DNA from: Christiangramia sediminis
Lineage (GTDB): Bacteria; Bacteroidota; Bacteroidia; Flavobacteriales; Flavobacteriaceae
Assembly: GCF_020552705.1 (NCBI RefSeq)
Contig: NZ_JAJBZG010000001.1
Coordinates: 434,001 to 498,000, forward strand
Reading direction: 5' to 3'
DNA length: 64,000 nucleotides
Under the pieces are notes generated by a model, which saw only the letters and a program-made list of their open reading frames with translations, searched no databases and was not told where the DNA came from. The position numbers and the translations under genes are program-made. Every line of letters begins with the position of its first letter. Positions within the stretch are counted from its first letter, which is position 1. Shown in pieces: positions 18,431-27,323 of this stretch.

Positions 18431-18466
18431 AAAAAGCTCCTAATTTTCCCCGGAAAATTAAGGAGC
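18431..18466 (-). terminator. Terminator after the pterin dehydratase gene
   Basis: A long stem is formed by GCTCCTAATTTTCC (18436-18449) and GGAAAATTAAGGAGC (18452-18466) with one bulged base. The T run on the minus strand lies at 18431-18435, so it terminates leftward transcription from the pterin dehydratase gene. Confidence 0.85.
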
Positions 18467-18490
18467 AGTTAATTCTTACAATTTTTATTT

Positions 18491-18784
18491 TTAATTAGTT
18501 GCCTCGATTATATCTTCAATGGCACGTGCCATTTTAAAATCTTTTTCGGTGACTCCATCAGCGTCATGAGTAGATAAAGAGATCTCTAATTGATTATAGA
18601 CATTTCCCCAATTTGGATGATGCTGTTGAGCTTCCGCTTCAAAAGCAATACGCGTCATTACCGTAAATGCTTCTTTGAAGCTTTCAAATTGGAACGAAGT
18701 ATGAATCGCTTTTTTTGCATAGGTCCAGCCATCAAACTGTTTTAGTTTTTCCTGGATTTCTTCCTCGCTTAATTTTTTCATCAC
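18491..18784 (-). CDS. 4a-hydroxytetrahydrobiopterin dehydratase (pterin-4-alpha-carbinolamine dehydratase)
   Basis: The 97-residue enzyme recycles the pterin cofactor of aromatic amino acid hydroxylases. Family motifs are seen in FDGWTYAKKAIHTSFQFESF, EAEAQQHHPNWGNVYNQLEI (the catalytic HHP) and LSTHDADGVTEKDFKMA. Length matches the family. The ATG at 18784 is followed by a second ATG, and either could be used. No phenylalanine hydroxylase gene lies next to it, so the partner is elsewhere. Confidence 0.95.
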   Translation of the reverse strand: MMKKLSEEEIQEKLKQFDGWTYAKKAIHTSFQFESFKEAFTVMTRIAFEAEAQQHHPNWGNVYNQLEISLSTHDADGVTEKDFKMARAIEDIIEATN

Positions 18785-18871
18785 TTTAAATTTTTTGGTT
18801 TTACTTAAAGTTAGAAATTAAGCAGAGATTTAGCCTGTTTAAACTTTGGTTTAGTATAAGATTAACAGCGA

Positions 18872-19687
18872 CTATAATTTAGTTGAAGCTTCTATAACCT
18901 GGTGCACGGTAATTTGAAGATTTGCCGGTAATTTATTGTCTTTTGGCAGCACTGCTAGAAATCTGTCGTAGTTAGAATCATATACATTCTTAAAAAGAGG
19001 TTTCTCATAGCCTAGTTCTTCACAAAGCTCTTCGATAAAATCTTTTTGATGAATAAGATCTGTACTTCCCAGGTGAAATACACCCTGTCTATTCCTGTTT
19101 ATAAGATAATGTACCTGTTGAGTAAGCTTAAGGATTTCGGTAGTATTAATAACTACATTGGGGAAAACTTCCAGAGGTTCTCCTAAATCCAGAATGGTTT
19201 TAATTTGCTTTACCCGGGGTGAAGATTTACCAAAAACCATAGGTAGTCTTATGATATTATAATTATGATTGGGTAACCTTAATAAAGCATTTTCGATCTT
19301 TATCTTAAACCTACCGTAGATACTCTGACTTAAGGTTTTGTCGTATTCGTACGAAGGAAAATTTGTAAAAGCATCAAAAACATTTGCTGAACTTATAAAA
19401 ATAAGCTTGCTATTATATTTTAAAAGATGATTTATAATAGAGAAATGTGTGGAAATTTGTGCGTCAAAACTTCCCCGAAGCGAAGAAATGATAACATCTG
19501 GTCGTAAATTTTCAAGTAGGATCTCGATATTCTCAGTATCCATATCAAAATGGTGGAACTGATGATTCTCCTCAAAAAACCGGTTTGCAGTATGAAAAGT
19601 GCCATGGGTATCAAAATAGGAGCATAGCTCTTTGTATAAGGCATTGCCTATAAAACCGCTAGCTCCTAAAATGAGTATTCGTTTCAA
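18872..19687 (-). CDS. NAD(P)-dependent sugar epimerase/reductase-like protein (RmlD-like SDR)
   Basis: This is an extended short-chain dehydrogenase of 271 residues. The Rossmann GxxGxxG appears as ILGASGFIGNALYKEL, the Ser-Tyr-Lys catalytic group as FISSANVFDAF and SIYGRFKIKIE, and PMVFGKSSPRVKQIKTI fits substrate-domain motifs of RmlD/dTDP-4-dehydrorhamnose reductase and related enzymes. The actual substrate is unknown. It starts 5 bp after gcvT ends, so they are likely co-transcribed. Confidence 0.8.
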   Translation of the reverse strand: MKRILILGASGFIGNALYKELCSYFDTHGTFHTANRFFEENHQFHHFDMDTENIEILLENLRPDVIISSLRGSFDAQISTHFSIINHLLKYNSKLIFISSANVFDAFTNFPSYEYDKTLSQSIYGRFKIKIENALLRLPNHNYNIIRLPMVFGKSSPRVKQIKTILDLGEPLEVFPNVVINTTEILKLTQQVHYLINRNRQGVFHLGSTDLIHQKDFIEELCEELGYEKPLFKNVYDSNYDRFLAVLPKDNKLPANLQITVHQVIEASTKL

Positions 19688-19692
19688 ATAAA

Positions 19693-20775
19693 TTAGCCTT
19701 TATAAAAGGGCAATTTCACCTGAGTTGCAGTAACGGTTTTTTTACGTATTTGAATTGAAATCTTATTTCCAACACCTGCAAGTTCAGCCGGTACATATCC
19801 TAAGCCTATTCCTTTTTCAAGGGAAGGGGACATGGTGCCCGAAGTTACCTCTCCAATTTTCTTACCATTTTCATCTACTATATCATATCCCTGGCGTGGA
19901 ATTCCTCTCTCGTCAAGTTCAAAAGCTACAAGTTTACGGGCTGGTCCATTTTCCTTCTGAGCTTTAAGTTCTTCACTATTGATAAAGTCTTTCGTAAATT
20001 TTGTGATCCAACCCAGACCGGCTTCAATAGGGGAGGTAGTGTCATCGATATCGTTGCCATACAGGCAGAATCCCATTTCCAGTCTTAGGGTGTCACGGGC
20101 AGCCAAACCTATTGGCTTAATCCCATAATCTTTTCCTGCTGCCATTACCGCATCCCAAACCTGTTCAGCGTCTTCATTTCTGAAATAGATCTCGAATCCG
20201 CCGCTTCCGGTATAGCCGGTGGCCGATATAATTACTTTTTCGACATCAGCAAATTTGCCAACTTCGAAAGTATAGAACTTCATATTTTCAAGATCTACTT
20301 CAGTAATAGATTGCATAGCCTCTGCCGCTTTTGGTCCCTGAATTGCCAGTAATGACATTTCATCGCTCATATCACGTATGGTAGCATCCATGGTATTGTG
20401 GTGTGCGATCCAGTTCCAGTCTTTCTCAATGTTAGAGGCATTTACCACCAATAGATATTTTTCAGCATCAATCCGGTAGATGATCAGGTCATCTACAATC
20501 CCGCCTTCTTCATTTGGCATGCATGAATACTGGGCTTTACCGTCCACGAGTTTTGAAGCGTCATTAGAACTGATCTTCTGGATCAATTCCAGTGCATTTT
20601 CTCCTGAAATTAGAAACTCACCCATATGAGAAACATCAAAAACCCCCAGTTTTTCTCTTACGGTTTCATGCTCAATATTAACTCCTTCATAGGATACAGG
20701 CATATAGAAACCGGCAAAGGGAACCATTTTGGCGTTCAATTCTTTGTGCTTTTCAGATAGGGCTATTTCTTTCAT
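19693..20775 (-). CDS. gcvT: Glycine cleavage system aminomethyltransferase (T protein)
   Basis: The T protein transfers the methylene unit from the H-protein-bound aminomethyl group to tetrahydrofolate and releases ammonia. The 360-residue protein has [74 protein letters not shown] and [20 protein letters not shown], all family blocks. The ATG at 20775 is preferred to the in-frame TTG at 20796, because the TTG overlaps the -7 box TAAATTTG (20794-20801). No gcvH or gcvP lies nearby in the window. Confidence 0.96.
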   Translation of the reverse strand: MKEIALSEKHKELNAKMVPFAGFYMPVSYEGVNIEHETVREKLGVFDVSHMGEFLISGENALELIQKISSNDASKLVDGKAQYSCMPNEEGGIVDDLIIYRIDAEKYLLVVNASNIEKDWNWIAHHNTMDATIRDMSDEMSLLAIQGPKAAEAMQSITEVDLENMKFYTFEVGKFADVEKVIISATGYTGSGGFEIYFRNEDAEQVWDAVMAAGKDYGIKPIGLAARDTLRLEMGFCLYGNDIDDTTSPIEAGLGWITKFTKDFINSEELKAQKENGPARKLVAFELDERGIPRQGYDIVDENGKKIGEVTSGTMSPSLEKGIGLGYVPAELAGVGNKISIQIRKKTVTATQVKLPFYKG

Positions 20776-20793
20776 TATTTTTAAAAATTTGGG

Positions 20794-20801
20794 CAAATTT
20801 A
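20794..20801 (-). promoter_or_regulatory. -7 element of the gcvT promoter
   Basis: TAAATTTG on the minus strand matches TAnnTTTG and lies 18 bp upstream of the ATG at 20775. No -33 TTG is seen at 19-21 bp. Confidence 0.5.
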
Positions 20802-20902
20802 TTCAATTCAGGATGAATACAATATTTATTTAGGCTTTTTATCGTTTTATATTTATGATTCCTTTACTTTATATTTAAGCACCAATTCAGAAATCAAATT
20901 TT

Positions 20903-22432
20903 ATGAAAGTTCTTTCTGCTGAGCAGTTGTCGGGAGCCGATAAGGAAACGATAAGAAAACAAAATATAACTTCGGAAGAATTAATGGAGCGTGCAGCTAC
21001 TTTAGTCTTCAATGAAATAAATCAGCGGTTACAGGGAGCACCAATCCCTATTAAGATCTTCTGCGGAATTGGGAATAATGGGGGAGACGGGCTGGTAATT
21101 GCCAGACACTTGATCCAACACGGTTATCACGTTACCGTATATGTGGTAAATTACAGCGATAAGCGATCTGAAGATTTTCTAGCCAATTACGAAAAACTTA
21201 AAGTTATCACTAACGACTGGCCGCACTTAATTAAGGAGGAAGACCATTTTCCCGAGATTAATACAGGAGATTTCGTGATCGATGCCATGTTTGGAATTGG
21301 TTTAAACAGACCAATTGAAGGCTGGGTAGCGAAGCTGGTAAAATTGATCAATAATTCACAGGCTTTTATTCTGGCGGTGGATATGCCCAGTGGTTTGTTT
21401 TCAGATAAAACACCCGGGAAAAAAGCGGCGGTAATAGAGGCGAATTATACTTTGAGTTTTCAATCTCCAAAACTGGTATTTTTTCTTCCTGAAACTATGG
21501 ATTATATTGGCGATCTCCAGGTTTTAGATATTGGGCTGGATAGAGAATATATTAGTAAACTAATCTCAGAAACATTCCTTATAGGAAAGCAGGAAGCAGT
21601 AAGCTTGTATATTCCCAGAAAAAAGAATTCTCATAAAGGAGATTATGGAAAAGTTTTGATAGTTGGTGGCAGCTACGGTAAGATAGGAAGTGTTTTGTTA
21701 ACAGCAACCGCTGCCCTAAAAACTGGTACAGGTTTGTGTAGCCTTTATATTCCTGAATGCGGATACGATATTATTCAAACAGGATTGCCGGAGGCAATGC
21801 TAATGACAGACACAGATAAAAAAATGCTTACCACCTACCCAAAAGATTTTGATGCTGATGTAGTATGTTTTGGGATGGGAGTTGGTACTGATGAAAAATC
21901 TGTCCAGGCCTTAAAAGAGCTTTTGCAAGCTAATAATGATCCTGTGGTTATTGATGCTGACGGACTGAATATCCTATCAAATAATAAAGAATTTCTAAAA
22001 ATGCTTCCTAAAAATTCAGTTCTTACACCACATCCGGGAGAATTGAAAAGACTAATAGGTGCGTGGGAAGATGATTTTCAAAAACTAGAAAAGGTAAAGA
22101 AATTCAGTAAAAAATATAATGTGATCCTTGTGGTGAAAGGCGCACATACATTTACTATTGACAGAGAATATATTTATATCAACGATTCTGGAAACCCGGG
22201 AATGGCAACTGCCGGAAGTGGTGACGTACTTTCGGGAATTATAACTTCACTTATTGGGCAGGGGTATGAACCTGTAAATGCTGCTGTATTTGGAGTTTAT
22301 CTGCATGGGCTTTCGGGAGATATAACTGCTGAAGAAATAGGTTATGAATCCTTATTAGCCGGAGATATTGCCAGGAATATGGGGAAAGCGGTGAAAGCTC
22401 TTTTTGAAAGGGAATCAATGGAATCAAAATAA
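20903..22432 (+). CDS. nnr: Bifunctional NAD(P)H-hydrate epimerase / ADP-dependent (S)-NAD(P)H-hydrate dehydratase
   Basis: This enzyme repairs hydrated NADH and NADPH. The N-terminal epimerase (YjeF_N) domain, residues about 1-215, has FCGIGNNGGDGLVIARHL and DFVIDAMFGIGLNRP. The C-terminal ribokinase-like dehydratase (YjeF_C) domain, about 225-500, has HKGDYGKVLIVGGSYGKIGS, VIDADGLNIL, LTPHPGELKRLI and the catalytic Asp in NPGMATAGSGDVLSGIITS. Length (509) is typical of the fused enzyme. It is a single gene upstream of hutH. Confidence 0.95.
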   Translation: MKVLSAEQLSGADKETIRKQNITSEELMERAATLVFNEINQRLQGAPIPIKIFCGIGNNGGDGLVIARHLIQHGYHVTVYVVNYSDKRSEDFLANYEKLKVITNDWPHLIKEEDHFPEINTGDFVIDAMFGIGLNRPIEGWVAKLVKLINNSQAFILAVDMPSGLFSDKTPGKKAAVIEANYTLSFQSPKLVFFLPETMDYIGDLQVLDIGLDREYISKLISETFLIGKQEAVSLYIPRKKNSHKGDYGKVLIVGGSYGKIGSVLLTATAALKTGTGLCSLYIPECGYDIIQTGLPEAMLMTDTDKKMLTTYPKDFDADVVCFGMGVGTDEKSVQALKELLQANNDPVVIDADGLNILSNNKEFLKMLPKNSVLTPHPGELKRLIGAWEDDFQKLEKVKKFSKKYNVILVVKGAHTFTIDREYIYINDSGNPGMATAGSGDVLSGIITSLIGQGYEPVNAAVFGVYLHGLSGDITAEEIGYESLLAGDIARNMGKAVKALFERESMESK

Positions 22433-22485
22433 ATTTAAGAATTGTTTAAAATATATTGATTTTAAACACTAATAATTTGGAATCT

Positions 22486-22493
22486 TATTTTTG
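22486..22493 (+). promoter_or_regulatory. -7 element of the hutH promoter
   Basis: TATTTTTG matches TAnnTTTG. It lies 39 bp before the hutH ATG. The -33 element is weak (a TTG at 22456-22458 is rather distant). Confidence 0.45.
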
Positions 22494-22532
22494 AAGTAGG
22501 ATTTTTGCTCACTATAAACCTAATCGCAACTA

Positions 22533-24038
22533 ATGCAAAGTCATCATTATATAAGTTCAGCCGTTTTGGATCTTGAAGTAATCCATAATATTCTAAAAAA
22601 TCAAACAAAACTGGCTTTGAGTGATGAATCAAGGTTGAATATAGAAAAGTCGAGATCCTATCTAAACAATAAAATAAAAGCAAGCGATGTTCCTGTCTAT
22701 GGTATAAACACTGGTTTTGGAGCACTTTGTAATGTAAAGATCACTTCAGAAAAGCTTACCGAATTACAGGAAAACCTGGTAAGGTCACATGCCTGTGGTA
22801 CCGGAGATAAAGTTTCTAAGCCTGTAATAAGGCTAATGTTACTTCTGAAGATCCAGTCGCTTAGTTATGGAAATTCAGGAATAGCACTGGCGACAGTTGA
22901 AAGATTAATAGACCTTTATAATAATGATTTTTTACCTGTAATTTATGAACAGGGATCTTTGGGAGCCTCGGGAGATCTTGCTCCACTGGCTCATTTGGCA
23001 TTGCCCTTAATTGGAGATGGGGAAGTATATGTTGAAGATACTATAATTTCTGGAGCAGAGCTTTTAGAAAAGATGAGTTGGAACCCGGTTAAGTTGCAAA
23101 GTAAGGAAGGTTTGGCCTTGCTTAACGGAACCCAGTTTATGAGTGCTCATGGGGTGCATGCATTATTAAAGGCTTATAAACTTTCATATATGGCAGATCT
23201 TATTGGGTCTATCTCGGTAGATGCATTCGACTGTAATCTTTCCCCATTTGATGAACTTGTACACCTGGTAAGGCCACATCGGGGTCAGGTGAAAACTGCC
23301 GAAAGGATCAGGCAATTTTTAGAGGGTAGTGAAATTGCTTCCTCTGAAAAAGAGAATGTCCAGGATCCTTATTCCTTCAGGTGTATCCCGCAAGTGCACG
23401 GAGCTACAAAAGATACTTTGTCTTTCGTTAGAAAAACGATGAAGACTGAAATTAATTCTGTTACCGATAATCCAAATATTTTTATTGAAGCAGATAAGAT
23501 CATTTCCGGAGGGAATTTTCATGGGCAACCCTTAGCTTTAGGATTGGATTATCTTGCGATTGCACTTTCTGAGCTTGCTAATATTTCTGAAAGAAGAACT
23601 TATCAATTAGTATCAGGATTAAGAGGTCTGCCTAATTTTCTGGTGGAAAATCCTGGTTTAAATAGCGGATTTATGATTCCGCAATATACAGCGGCCAGTA
23701 TCGTAAGTCAAAATAAGCAATTATCAGCTCCTGCTTCAGTAGATTCTATTGTTTCCTCTAACGGGCAGGAAGATCATGTTAGTATGGGAGCAAATAGTGC
23801 CACCAAATTGCTTAAAGTTGTTGAAAATCTTAATTCGGTATTAGCTATAGAACTGTTTAACGCATCTCAGGCGATCCATTTCAGAGAGCCTGCGAAAACT
23901 TCAGAAAAATTAGCTAAGGTGATACAGCTTTTTAGAAAAGATGTTCCGGTTCTTACCGAAGATAGAACCATGGCTCCCTACATTAAAAAAGCTAAGGATT
24001 TTGTAGATCGGTTTGAAGTGGAAGACTTTCTGGATTAA
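22533..24038 (+). CDS. hutH: Histidine ammonia-lyase
   Basis: This enzyme deaminates histidine to urocanate. The MIO cofactor-forming ASG triad is at residues 145-147 in YEQGSLGASGDLAPLAH. The selectivity positions favour histidine over tyrosine: LVRSHACG has Ser85-His86 (tyrosine lyases have His-Leu), and SNGQEDHVSMG keeps the QEDH motif with Glu413. At 501 residues it has family length. No hutU, hutI or hutG lies next to it, which is unusual for a Hut pathway gene but not decisive. Its stop overlaps the convergent STAS-like gene in a shared TTAA. Confidence 0.93.
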   Translation: MQSHHYISSAVLDLEVIHNILKNQTKLALSDESRLNIEKSRSYLNNKIKASDVPVYGINTGFGALCNVKITSEKLTELQENLVRSHACGTGDKVSKPVIRLMLLLKIQSLSYGNSGIALATVERLIDLYNNDFLPVIYEQGSLGASGDLAPLAHLALPLIGDGEVYVEDTIISGAELLEKMSWNPVKLQSKEGLALLNGTQFMSAHGVHALLKAYKLSYMADLIGSISVDAFDCNLSPFDELVHLVRPHRGQVKTAERIRQFLEGSEIASSEKENVQDPYSFRCIPQVHGATKDTLSFVRKTMKTEINSVTDNPNIFIEADKIISGGNFHGQPLALGLDYLAIALSELANISERRTYQLVSGLRGLPNFLVENPGLNSGFMIPQYTAASIVSQNKQLSAPASVDSIVSSNGQEDHVSMGANSATKLLKVVENLNSVLAIELFNASQAIHFREPAKTSEKLAKVIQLFRKDVPVLTEDRTMAPYIKKAKDFVDRFEVEDFLD

Positions 24039-24409
24039 ATTATGGTTTTAATCCAGGTGACGGCTTCTTCTAAAGTTTGAAACACTTCAAAGCAATTATT
24101 GTCTTTATAGAACTTTTTCTCAACTCCTTCAGCATTTTTACGGGTCATTTCATTTTCACTTACCACCGCAATAGCTTTTAAATTATTCACATTGGCAGAT
24201 TCCATATAGACCATCGGATCTACTGCATAAGAATTTACCCGGTGAGAAATATAGCCGTAGTTTTTTTCCTTAAAGATCTCGGCACCGATTTCTAGAAGTT
24301 TTTTATTTGACTCCACGTCAAAAAGGACGCCTTCATTAAGTTTTGCGATTAAAATATTTTCGTGGATATATACATTTCCGAAGCTTAGTTGAATCTCTTG
24401 TGGTAGCAT
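24035..24409 (-). CDS. STAS/SEC14-like (SpoIIAA-like) domain protein
   Basis: The 124-residue protein looks like the SpoIIAA-like STAS/SEC14 domain found in small flavobacterial proteins: alternation of strands and helices in YGYISHRVNSYAVDPMVYME, LKAIAVVSENEMTRKNAEG and CFEVFQTLEEAVTWIK. There are no obvious catalytic residues, and the family role is largely unknown. It is convergent with hutH and separated from clpC by that gene's terminator, so it is monocistronic. The assignment is from pattern similarity and is moderately sure. Confidence 0.65.
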   Translation of the reverse strand: MLPQEIQLSFGNVYIHENILIAKLNEGVLFDVESNKKLLEIGAEIFKEKNYGYISHRVNSYAVDPMVYMESANVNNLKAIAVVSENEMTRKNAEGVEKKFYKDNNCFEVFQTLEEAVTWIKTII

Positions 24410-24470
24410 TATTTGTAGGGCTGTTTTGCGCTAATTTAGAATATTTAAACAATTGATAAAAGAATAATTT

Positions 24471-24504
24471 AAAAAAAGCCGCTTCGTTAAAAGCGGCTTT
24501 TTTA
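24471..24504 (-). terminator. Terminator after clpC
   Basis: A stem of AAAAAAAGCCGCTT (24471-24484) and AAGCGGCTTTTTTA (24491-24504) with a six-base loop. The minus-strand T run follows the stem and lies 20 bp downstream of the clpC stop. Confidence 0.9.
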
Positions 24505-24524
24505 GAGACTTGTGGGTTAACCAC

Positions 24525-27077
24525 TTAAGATTCAGTTTCTTTTATTGATTTTTGAATATCTATTGTCAGTTCATTTTTCTCTTCATCCAGGTCCATTTGA
24601 ATTTTGTCCCCTTCTTTTAAGTTTGAAGTGATAATCTCTTCGGCCAGGGCATCCTCGATATATTTCTGAATTGCCCGATTTAAAGGACGAGCCCCATATT
24701 GTTTATCGAAGCCTTTTTCAGCAATAAAATCTTTGGCTTTGTCTGTCAATTTAAGATCATATCCAAGGCCGTGAATTCTATCAAATAGTTTTCCAAGCTC
24801 GATATCAATGATTTTATGAATATCTTCTCTTTCAAGACTATTGAAGATCACAACATCGTCTATACGGTTCAGGAATTCCGGAGCGAAAGCTTTTTTCAAG
24901 GCATTTTCAATAACACTTCTCGCATTGTCATCTACCTGAGATTTTTGAGAAGCTGTACCAAATCCAACTCCCTGTCCAAAATCTTTCAATTTTCTGGCCC
25001 CGATATTTGAGGTCATAATAATAATAGTATTCCTAAAGTCGATTTTTCTACCAAGACTATCTGTTAAATAGCCATCATCCAGCACCTGAAGTAACATATT
25101 GAATACGTCTGGGTGAGCTTTTTCTACCTCGTCAAGAAGCACCACCGCGTAAGGTTTTCTTCTTACTTTTTCAGTAAGCTGTCCGCCTTCTTCGTAGCCA
25201 ACATATCCCGGAGGAGCACCAATTAAACGAGATACTGCGAATTTTTCCATGTATTCACTCATGTCTATACGAATAAGCGCATCGTCATTATCAAATAATT
25301 CACGTGCCAGAACTTTTGCCAACTGAGTTTTACCAACTCCTGTCTGACCAAGGAAGATAAATGAACCAATTGGTTTATTAGGGTCTTTTAAGCCGGCACG
25401 GTTTCGTTGAATGGCTTTAACGACCTTTCCAACCGCCTCATCCTGACCAATGACTTTTCCTTTAATTTTCTTAGGGAGTTCCACCAGTTTATTGCTTTCT
25501 GTCTGGGCAATTCTGTTAACAGGAATTCCTGTCATCATAGAAACCACATCGGCCACACTATCTTCTGAAACCGTTTCTTTGTGTTTCTTTGATTCCTCTT
25601 CCCATTTTTCCTGGGCTATGCTAAGTTCTTTTTCTAGATTTTTCTCATCATCCCTTAACTTGGCAGCTTCTTCATACTTCTGTTTCTTAACAACAGAATT
25701 TTTGCTTTCCCGTACTTCTTCCAGTTTTCTTTCTAATTCCAGGATCTGTTTTGGAACATCAATATTTATGATATGAACTCTGGATCCTGCTTCATCCAAA
25801 GCGTCTATTGCTTTGTCTGGAAGAAATCTGTCCGTCATATATCTATTAGTAAGATGTACACAGGCCTGAATTGCTTCATCTGTGTAAACTACATTGTGAT
25901 GTTCTTCGTACTTATCTTTTATATTATTAAGAATTTCAATTGTTTCTTCAACCGTGGTAGGCTCAACAATTACTTTCTGAAATCTTCTTTCCAGGGCTCC
26001 ATCTTTTTCAATATACTGTCTGTACTCATCAAGAGTAGTGGCTCCAATACATTGAATTTCACCTCTGGCCAGGGCAGGTTTGAACATATTACTGGCATCA
26101 AGACTACCTGTAGCGCCACCGGCACCTACGATCGTATGAATTTCATCTATAAAAAGGATGATGTCATCATTCTTTTCCAGCTCATTCATTACGGCCTTCA
26201 TGCGCTCTTCAAACTGTCCGCGATACTTGGTTCCGGCAACAAGGCTGGCAAGATCTAGGGTTACCACTCTTTTATCAAAAAGAATCCTGGAAACCTTACG
26301 CTTTACAATTCGTAAAGCCAGTCCTTCAGCAATAGCAGATTTACCAACACCCGGTTCTCCAATGAGTAGCGGATTGTTCTTTTTTCTTCTGCTTAATATC
26401 TGGGAAACTCTTTCAATTTCTTTTTCTCGTCCAACTACAGGGTCTAATTTATCAGCTTCGGCTAAAGAAGTAAGGTCTCTTCCAAAGTTATCCAGCACCG
26501 GAGTTTTGGATTTTTTAGAAGGTTTACCTGTCGTTCCACCGCCACTGAATGGATTTTCCCTGGTTGCTTCATCACCATCGTCATCTGAAAATGATTCTGC
26601 AGACGGGCTATCTGTGAAATCGTCTTCGTCGCTTGCGATCATGTATTTAAACTGATCTTTTACACCGTCGTAATCTATTTTCAATTTATTCAGCAGTTTA
26701 GTTGTGGGATCGTTCTCGTTTCTTAAAATGCACAACAATAGGTGAGCGGTGTTTATAGAAGAACTCTGGAAAAGTTTGGCTTCCAGAAAAGTTGTTTTCA
26801 AAGCACGCTCAGCCTGTCTCGTTAAATGCAGGTTCTTTTTCTCGTTATTTATTGTAACGGTGTTGGGATTTGCCGGGCTTAGAATTTCAACCTTGCGTCT
26901 TAAATGATTAAGATCTATATCCAGTGCCGATAGTATTTCTATAGCTTTCCCATCACCATCTCTCAGTAAACCAAGCATAAGATGTTCAGTCCCGATAAAA
27001 TCGTGGCCAAGTCTTAAGGCTTCCTCTTTACTGTAAGCAATAACATCTTTTACTCTTGGTGAAAAATTATCATCCAT
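24525..27077 (-). CDS. clpC: ATP-dependent Clp protease ATP-binding subunit ClpC
   Basis: This is the Hsp100 unfoldase that feeds ClpP. The 850-residue protein starts MDDNFSPRVKDVIAYSKEEA. It has the double Clp N-domain (about 1-150), a Ser/Gly/Asp-rich linker, D1 with Walker A GEPGVGKSA and Walker B IILFIDEIHT, a UVR-like M-domain segment (KYEEAAKLRDDEKNLEKELS), and D2 with GQTGVGKTQ and VVLLDEVEKAHPDVFN. The ATG at 27077 is preferred to the in-frame TTG at 27095: it is preceded by AAGGAAG and gives the family N-terminus. It is divergent from gyrA. Confidence 0.96.
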   Translation of the reverse strand: MDDNFSPRVKDVIAYSKEEALRLGHDFIGTEHLMLGLLRDGDGKAIEILSALDIDLNHLRRKVEILSPANPNTVTINNEKKNLHLTRQAERALKTTFLEAKLFQSSSINTAHLLLCILRNENDPTTKLLNKLKIDYDGVKDQFKYMIASDEDDFTDSPSAESFSDDDGDEATRENPFSGGGTTGKPSKKSKTPVLDNFGRDLTSLAEADKLDPVVGREKEIERVSQILSRRKKNNPLLIGEPGVGKSAIAEGLALRIVKRKVSRILFDKRVVTLDLASLVAGTKYRGQFEERMKAVMNELEKNDDIILFIDEIHTIVGAGGATGSLDASNMFKPALARGEIQCIGATTLDEYRQYIEKDGALERRFQKVIVEPTTVEETIEILNNIKDKYEEHHNVVYTDEAIQACVHLTNRYMTDRFLPDKAIDALDEAGSRVHIINIDVPKQILELERKLEEVRESKNSVVKKQKYEEAAKLRDDEKNLEKELSIAQEKWEEESKKHKETVSEDSVADVVSMMTGIPVNRIAQTESNKLVELPKKIKGKVIGQDEAVGKVVKAIQRNRAGLKDPNKPIGSFIFLGQTGVGKTQLAKVLARELFDNDDALIRIDMSEYMEKFAVSRLIGAPPGYVGYEEGGQLTEKVRRKPYAVVLLDEVEKAHPDVFNMLLQVLDDGYLTDSLGRKIDFRNTIIIMTSNIGARKLKDFGQGVGFGTASQKSQVDDNARSVIENALKKAFAPEFLNRIDDVVIFNSLEREDIHKIIDIELGKLFDRIHGLGYDLKLTDKAKDFIAEKGFDKQYGARPLNRAIQKYIEDALAEEIITSNLKEGDKIQMDLDEEKNELTIDIQKSIKETES

Positions 27078-27323
27078 TTTATCTTCCTTTCTCAAAATTT
27101 ATTTCACTCGAATTTGGTCAAAAACTGTACCTAATAGGGAGTTAGTAGCTAATTGACAAAATTACTTTCAATTATCAAAGGGTAAAATACTGAACTTATT
27201 AACTAAATCACAATAAAAATTTGTTAATAAAAAGAAGGCTATCTTAGGGTTCAATGCCCATTAAAATTGATAAAATATGTAAATTGCCCCTTAGATTTTT
27301 TGAGATAAATTAAATTTTAAAAT

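Noticed and set aside
22533-24038. Tyrosine ammonia-lyase for aryl polyene/flexirubin synthesis
   Set aside because: The selectivity residues (Ser-His at 85-86, QEDH at 412-415) fit histidine ammonia-lyase, and no aryl polyene genes surround it.
25773-26258. Long reverse-frame ORF inside clpC on the plus strand
   Set aside because: It is antisense to a highly conserved gene, and its translation has no domain pattern.
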